From Lactiplantibacillus fabifermentans DSM 21115 (GTDB lineage Bacteria; Bacillota; Bacilli; Lactobacillales; Lactobacillaceae): a stretch of 40,879 nt of DNA. The position numbers and the translations under genes were made by a program. This document shows, piece by piece, positions 35,057 through 40,879 of this stretch. Below the pieces are notes generated by a model. The model was not told the origin of the DNA and made no database searches. It was given only the letters and a program-made list of their open reading frames with translations. Positions within the stretch are counted from its first letter, which is position 1, and every line of letters begins with the position of its first letter. The DNA lies in assembly GCF_000498955.2 (NCBI RefSeq), contig NZ_AYGX02000134.1, positions 1 through 40,879 of the forward strand. The letters run 5' to 3'.

Positions 35057-36253
35057 TTAATTTGTTTTTGCAACTAAGCGTGGTTCGTATTTGAAGCCGA
35101 TGACAATCAAGCTACAAACGACGCCCACCGCTGCAATCAGGACATCAAACCACATAATTTGATGAATCCCCACTTGCGAGATCCACGCCGTAAAGACGGG
35201 AATCGTAAACGACGCTAGGCCGCTCGCGGTGTAATAAATTCCGGTAATCCGCCCTTTAGCACCGGGGAAGGTCTCACTCATAATCGTTAACCCAAGTTGC
35301 ATGACACCACCAGCAGCCGAACAACCAATAATAAACGAGCTAATCATGGCCACATGCCAGGCGGGAATCATGGTAATGGCTAACAAGGCGGCCAACGAAA
35401 CGACCGTATCCAATAACATGAACCAGACTGGTTTTAAGACCCGTTCGACTAGCAAGGCCGTGACAACCACACCTAAAATCGAGCCGACGCTATAAATGCT
35501 GACCAGCATCCGCGCATGAACTAAGTTCAAATGGACAACACTCGTGCCATACTTGGTTAGCCATTGACTCACTAAGTAAAAGGTCGCCATGGAAATGTAG
35601 CCAAATATGGTTAGGACCACACCTAAAACCAGTTGTTGCCACGTTAATCTCGTTTTAGTGGCAACTTGCTTTTCAGCCGGCTTAGTTGTTGATAGTGCCG
35701 GGAACTCGCGCGTCCGTAAAAAGAAGAAATTAATCAACATTAAGGCCACACATAGCAAGAATGACCAGCCATACCATAAGTTGAAGTGATCTAAGCCTGC
35801 GACGATAATGGGCAATAATAATTCACCAATCGACGCGAACGCCTTAATCATAATATTCGCCGTGGCTTGGCGTTGCGGATAAAGTTCCATCAAGGCGGGA
35901 TACGTCCCAGAGTCGAGGAAAGAATTCGCCATTCCGGCTAAAATCCCAGCGGCGTAGGCCACGTAGACATCTGGTGCCACAACAATCCCCACGAAAAACA
36001 GCGTATACGTTAAAATGCCGAGTTGCACAAAGAACTTGCGTCCCACCCGGTCAGAAAACGATCCCGCTAGATACAAAACTAACAAGCGCCCGATACCGAG
36101 TGACGAAATTACTAAAGAAACGCCGGCATCACTAACATGCCATTGTTGACTTAAGACGGTCATGTTTTGGGCCAAGATAACGATGGCCATCCCATGAACT
36201 AAGTAATTTAGGTACAGACAAATGGTTGTTTTGGTACGTTCCAATTTGGTCAT
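35057..36253 (-). CDS. Second MFS transporter, paralogue of the quinate/shikimate carrier
   Basis: A 398-residue, 12-segment carrier clearly homologous to the product of 31706-32944. HGMAIVILAQNM, ISSLGIGRL, GMANSFLDSGTYPALMEL and AAGGVMQLGLTIMSETFP match along its length. AGGTGAG precedes the ATG. It stands alone between two terminators. One paralogue may import quinate and the other shikimate, or one may export the reduced acid. The 158-base upstream gap has no clear promoter. Confidence 0.8.
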   Translation of the reverse strand: MTKLERTKTTICLYLNYLVHGMAIVILAQNMTVLSQQWHVSDAGVSLVISSLGIGRLLVLYLAGSFSDRVGRKFFVQLGILTYTLFFVGIVVAPDVYVAYAAGILAGMANSFLDSGTYPALMELYPQRQATANIMIKAFASIGELLLPIIVAGLDHFNLWYGWSFLLCVALMLINFFFLRTREFPALSTTKPAEKQVATKTRLTWQQLVLGVVLTIFGYISMATFYLVSQWLTKYGTSVVHLNLVHARMLVSIYSVGSILGVVVTALLVERVLKPVWFMLLDTVVSLAALLAITMIPAWHVAMISSFIIGCSAAGGVMQLGLTIMSETFPGAKGRITGIYYTASGLASFTIPVFTAWISQVGIHQIMWFDVLIAAVGVVCSLIVIGFKYEPRLVAKTN

Positions 36254-36367
36254 TTAGGCTCACCTGTGCTTTGCTAAAAATTTTGAATTGGGTAACAAAA
36301 CACTTGCTCATTTTTTAACTATTTAACCGGAAACCAAGATATTTGTCAATCCTAGTCATTTAACAAA

Positions 36368-36402
36368 AAAGTGCTGAGCCGCCTATTAGACGAACTCAGC
36401 AC
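36368..36402 (-). terminator. Terminator behind the GH1 gene
   Basis: Stem GTGCTGAG (36371-36378) with CTCAGCAC (36395-36402), followed on the minus strand by six T. Confidence 0.88.
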
Positions 36403-36411
36403 CGTCGTTAA

Positions 36412-37941
<1,530 letters not shown>

Positions 37942-37957
37942 TTAGCCCTTACATGAC

Positions 37958-37987
37958 AGTATAATCATTTTGTTGTCCGAATATCAA
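37958..37987 (-). promoter_or_regulatory. Promoter of the GH1 gene
   Basis: On the minus strand TTGATA (37982-37987), 18 bases, then TATACT (37958-37963). Two direct repeats TTGTCCGAA (plus strand, 37973-37981 and 37997-38005) lie in the spacer and just upstream of the -35. Confidence 0.6.
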
Positions 37988-38005
37988 ATTAATTAATTGT
38001 CCGAA
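37973..38005. repeat. Direct repeats TTGTCCGAA, possible operator
   Basis: Two exact nine-base copies at 37973 and 37997, 24 bases apart, about two helix turns, one inside the promoter spacer. A related pair ATCCGA lies upstream of gusA (39940, 39953). Confidence 0.5.
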
Positions 38006-38083
38006 CTACCGTTATTGGGTTGCCAAAATCATTAAATTGGCCCATATCGCTTTTGTAGCGATCGACAAGTAGCGCTATCAAGG

Positions 38084-39871
38084 CTACTCCCAGCGCTTTT
38101 TAACGAGGAACGCCGCATCTTTTGGTTGCCGCTCCCGAGTAAAAATACCTTTACGATTACCGTTTACTCGCAGAACCCCTTGATTGGTCTGAAAGTCGGC
38201 GAAGTTCCAAATCAGCTCGCCTTGAATAAATGAATATTCATCAAAGATATCAAAATATAATTGTAAAAACTCATTTTGATATTCTTGGCTCCACATCACG
38301 CTCGGTAACTTATGCTCAGTTACTAGGTTATCCGTTCCAAACTCACTAAAGACGAACGGTTTGTGTAAATGTTTGGCTTGCCACTGGTCAAGTTCCGCTT
38401 TAAAGGCGACCGTCGCTTCATCAAACGACTCACCACTGTTAATGTACCAGCCATAGTAGCGATTCAGGCAAATAAAGTCGCACAGCGGATAAACTTGGCA
38501 TGTATCTGGTTGACTGTTTTTTTCAAAGGCGCCCGTGCACGGTCGTTGTTGCACGTCAGCTGCCCGTGCGGCTTTGAAGATATCTTTGAAATAAGTAGCG
38601 GCTTCCGTACTCGTTGTTTCTGGTTCATTGAACAAGCTCCAAGCAAAGACACACGGGTGATTTTTGTCGCGTTGGATCATTTCATTAACTTGCGTGATGT
38701 GATTGTGCTTTAACGTTGGTACTGTCGGCGTTTCAAAGAAATGCGTGAACTTACCTTTACCCGCATCGGCAAAATTTTGGGTGGACTGCATCATGCCCAC
38801 GGCTGGCACTTCATCAATGACTAAGAACCCTTCCGCATCCGCCATTTGGTACCATTCTTCGGCATACGGATAATGACTCGTCCGAAAACAGTTGGCATTA
38901 GTCCACTTCATACATTCAAAGTCCCGTTTTACAATACTCCAGTTGAAGGCTTTGCCTAGCACATCAAAATCTTCATGTTTCGCATAACCTTTCAAATAAA
39001 CGGGTTCATCATTAATTAAGATCTGCTCACCGTGAACCGCAACCGTGCGCAACCCAATCGATGTTTGGTATGCATCCACAAGCTGTCCCGCCACCTGTAA
39101 CTGCAATTTCAAAGTATACAAATAGGCGTGTCGTACTTGCCACAAGTGCGGGTTCGAGACGACGAGCTTACCGGCTACGCCTGTATTTTCGGCGACAACC
39201 TGGCCATCGGCATCACAAAGTTGCGCCGTAATGGTTCCCGTGGCACTTTGCACGTGATACTGTAGCGTCGCCGTGGTGGCCTGCAAAGTTGTCACAGTAT
39301 CAAAATCAGTAATCGCCTGTTTAGGTAGCGTCATTAGCCAGACATTTCGTTGAATCCCTGCATAGTTGAAGAAATCAAAGTATGGTTGGGCCACTAACCG
39401 GCCAGTCGGCAACGTTTTAGTCGTCCCAACCGGTAATGTTGCTTCACTCAATTCATTATTTAACTTAATGACCAGGTGGTTAACGGTCACGGCATTGACC
39501 GCGGCTGTAATGTCTGCCACCACTGGTAAAAAGCCCCCTTCATGGGTCGTAATTTCAACGCCATTACAATAAATAACGGCACGGTGCGTCAAACTACCAA
39601 ACCGTACCAGCAACGTTTGCTCATCCCAATCGCGGGGCACGTAAAAGTCCGTCTGATACCAGAAATCTCCCGTATAATCACGTGATTCACGGTCTGTGAA
39701 CAAATCCGCAAAACTGCCCGGGACCGGCATTGAAATCGTGTCAGTTAAGCCTCGCTCCCAATGTTCAGCCGGCCCCACTTTTTGAGGATCAAACTTAAAT
39801 TGCCACAGCCCATTTAACGACTTGTTATCGCGATACGAATTGCTAACTGGATATAAAACTGATGTTGTCAT
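38084..39871 (-). CDS. gusA: Beta-glucuronidase, glycoside hydrolase family 2
   Basis: Releases glucuronic acid from beta-glucuronides. The 595 residues comprise the sugar-binding jelly roll (about 1-180), immunoglobulin-like domain (about 180-275) and TIM barrel. Acid/base is Glu416 in SLFNEPE, nucleophile Glu510 in VFSEFG. Asn572 and Lys574 in GNRKGIF are the N-x-K pair that recognises the glucuronate carboxylate and separates glucuronidases from other GH2 enzymes. I start at ATG 39871 with GAGGTGG upstream. No glucuronide carrier or uronate pathway is nearby. A clear terminator is not seen behind it. Confidence 0.92.
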   Translation of the reverse strand: MTTSVLYPVSNSYRDNKSLNGLWQFKFDPQKVGPAEHWERGLTDTISMPVPGSFADLFTDRESRDYTGDFWYQTDFYVPRDWDEQTLLVRFGSLTHRAVIYCNGVEITTHEGGFLPVVADITAAVNAVTVNHLVIKLNNELSEATLPVGTTKTLPTGRLVAQPYFDFFNYAGIQRNVWLMTLPKQAITDFDTVTTLQATTATLQYHVQSATGTITAQLCDADGQVVAENTGVAGKLVVSNPHLWQVRHAYLYTLKLQLQVAGQLVDAYQTSIGLRTVAVHGEQILINDEPVYLKGYAKHEDFDVLGKAFNWSIVKRDFECMKWTNANCFRTSHYPYAEEWYQMADAEGFLVIDEVPAVGMMQSTQNFADAGKGKFTHFFETPTVPTLKHNHITQVNEMIQRDKNHPCVFAWSLFNEPETTSTEAATYFKDIFKAARAADVQQRPCTGAFEKNSQPDTCQVYPLCDFICLNRYYGWYINSGESFDEATVAFKAELDQWQAKHLHKPFVFSEFGTDNLVTEHKLPSVMWSQEYQNEFLQLYFDIFDEYSFIQGELIWNFADFQTNQGVLRVNGNRKGIFTRERQPKDAAFLVKKRWE

Positions 39872-39909
39872 GATAATTACCACCTCACTGAAATTAATTG
39901 CTATGGGTT

Positions 39910-39938
39910 ACTTTAGTTGATTTGGTAAGCGATTACAA
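39910..39938 (-). promoter_or_regulatory. gusA promoter
   Basis: On the minus strand TTGTAA (39933-39938), 17 bases, then TAAAGT (39910-39915). Confidence 0.55.
39924..39937. promoter_or_regulatory. cre box at gusA
   Basis: GGTAAGCGATTACA matches the cre consensus at all but the first position and overlaps the predicted -35 and spacer. Confidence 0.75.
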
Positions 39939-39939
39939 C

Positions 39940-39958
39940 ATCCGAATAAAATATCCGA
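39940..39958. repeat. Direct repeats ATCCGA upstream of gusA
   Basis: Two copies, 39940-39945 and 39953-39958, 13 bases apart, just upstream of the -35; similar to the TCCGA repeats before the GH1 gene at 36412-37902. Confidence 0.4.
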
Positions 39959-40011
39959 TTAGAAAAATGTCTACAATGTTCGATAATGACTTTCCTTTAT
40001 AAAGAAATGAC

Positions 40012-40039
40012 TTTACATTTGTTAAAAGCTGGTTATAAT
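40012..40039 (+). promoter_or_regulatory. Promoter of the truncated GH1 gene
   Basis: TTTACA (40012-40017), 16 bases, then a perfect TATAAT (40034-40039). Confidence 0.75.
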
Positions 40040-40044
40040 ATAGT

Positions 40045-40058
40045 TGTAAGCGCTTACG
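40045..40058. promoter_or_regulatory. cre box at the truncated GH1 gene
   Basis: TGTAAGCGCTTACG contains a perfect 12-bp palindrome and matches the cre consensus except at the last base. It lies just after the -10, a roadblock position. Confidence 0.88.
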
Positions 40059-40083
40059 AATACTAAAAAAAGGAAGATTCAAC

Positions 40084-40848
40084 ATGACTACTACACTATT
40101 GCCAGATGATTTTCTCTGGGGAAATTCGACTTCAAGTATGCAAACTGAAGGCGCTTGGGATGAAGACCATAAAGGTAAATCCGTTTATGACGTCCGCCCA
40201 GCTACCGAGAATAGTTCCGACTGGAAAGTCGCCGTTGATGCTTATCATCGCTACCCTGAAGACGTAGCTCTAATGAAAGATCTAGGGATGAACTGCTACC
40301 GATTCCAAATTTCTTGGAGTCGCGTGCAACCGGATGGCGAAGGTGATTTCAATGAAGCCGGTATTGCGTTTTACCAAAAACTAATTGACTCATTGTTAGC
40401 TGCGGGCATCGAACCAATGATTTGTCTCTATCATTTTGACATGCCGTTGAGTTTGGCAGAAAAATATAATGGCTTTGTAAATCATGCTGTAGTTGAGGCC
40501 TTCTTTAAGTATGCTAAAAAGATGGTCGACACTTTTGGACCAAAAGTAAAGTATTGGATCACGTTTAACGAACAAAACTTATACGGCTTTGGCGAAGCTT
40601 TCAAAGCTAGTGGCTATTTAAAGGGCGATGAATCATTGCGTGATTTATATCAAATCCAACACAACATTGCCTTAGCACACGCCAAAGTTGCTAACTATAT
40701 TCATGAAACGCAACCGAACTTGTTAATTGGTGGCATGGAAGCCTTCCAAGAAGCTTATCCAGCTAGTCCTAATCCCAAAGATGTCGAAGCCGTTCGGCGT
40801 TTCAAAGAATTTACTGATTATAATTTAATTGGTAGATTGCAAATTTAA
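40084..40848 (+). pseudogene. Glycoside hydrolase family 1 gene truncated by an insertion sequence
   Basis: The N-terminal half of a beta-glucosidase or 6-phospho-beta-glucosidase. LPDDFLWGNSTSSMQTEG opens the barrel and the acid/base Glu163 is in ITFNEQN. Native coding ends at about 40830 (FTDYNLI); the IS end then supplies GRLQI and a stop, giving 254 residues instead of about 470. The nucleophile Glu and the phosphate-binding loop are lost, so the product cannot be active. AAGGAAG precedes the ATG, and promoter and cre box are intact. The missing 3' half is not found at the left edge of the window. Confidence 0.9.
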
Positions 40849-40879
40849 TCCGAATTTTTGGACAAATTGTTCAGCATAA
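40831..40879. mobile_element. Insertion-sequence terminus (right edge of window)
   Basis: An exact reverse complement of bases 3-51, beginning GGTAGATTGC at the point where the GH1 reading is broken. The element continues outside the window. The last three native bases here (ATT) equal the first three after the left terminus; in such AT-rich sequence this is weak evidence for a target duplication. Confidence 0.75.

Noticed and set aside
38006-38083. Possible terminator behind gusA
   Set aside because: Only a 5-bp stem around TAGCG / CGCTA and no T-run; not supportable.

Overview
The window looks like an accessory sugar-catabolism region of a plant-associated lactobacillus, most likely Lactiplantibacillus pentosus or a close relative. 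The main reason is the xylQ-xylR-xylA-xylB block in the order known from L. pentosus, next to an L. plantarum-type araBAD cluster and a cytosolic ApbE/flavoprotein cluster. Species assignment is inference from gene content. No rRNA, tRNA, CRISPR, phage or replication genes were seen.

Layout. 1-51 and 40831-40879 are the same 49-base sequence in opposite orientation: the ends of an insertion sequence facing each other across the window. 100-2127 is a GH42 beta-galactosidase whose likely promoter is part IS, part native DNA. 2580-9264 (minus) is the xylose block: xylQ (alpha-xylosidase), xylR, xylA, xylB. 9609-13487 (plus) is a divergent module: orphan PTS EIIC, esterase, ROK kinase, AraC-type regulator. 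13902-19247 is a sugar ABC system: lipoprotein and two permeases on minus, a PucR-like regulator, then the ATPase on plus. 19329-27465 (minus) is the arabinose cluster: araR, transporter, araB, araD, araA, an O-acetyltransferase, galM. 27685-33854 (minus) is an operon of YdiB-type quinate/shikimate dehydrogenase, MFS carrier, type I dehydroquinase, ApbE flavin transferase and a three-domain flavoprotein reductase. It is preceded by a divergent LysR regulator and a second, paralogous MFS carrier. 36412-40848 holds a GH1 6-phospho-beta-glucosidase, a GH2 beta-glucuronidase and a second GH1 gene cut by the IS.

How it works together. Xylose, isoprimeverose and arabinose would all be converted to D-xylulose-5-phosphate. 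Each sugar block has its own regulator (XylR, AraC-type, PucR-like, AraR), and most sugar promoters carry a cre box for CcpA repression. Xylose operators sit at both xylA and xylQ, and arabinose palindromes at both the arabinose operon and araR.

The most interesting part is 27685-36253. It reads as a self-contained, cytosolic electron-sink system. Quinate or shikimate would be imported, interconverted by the dehydrogenase and dehydroquinase, and the ring double bond conjugated to the carboxylate would be reduced by an FMN/FAD flavoprotein that carries its own NAD(P)H:flavin reductase domain. The substrate is inferred from neighbours, not shown by the sequence.
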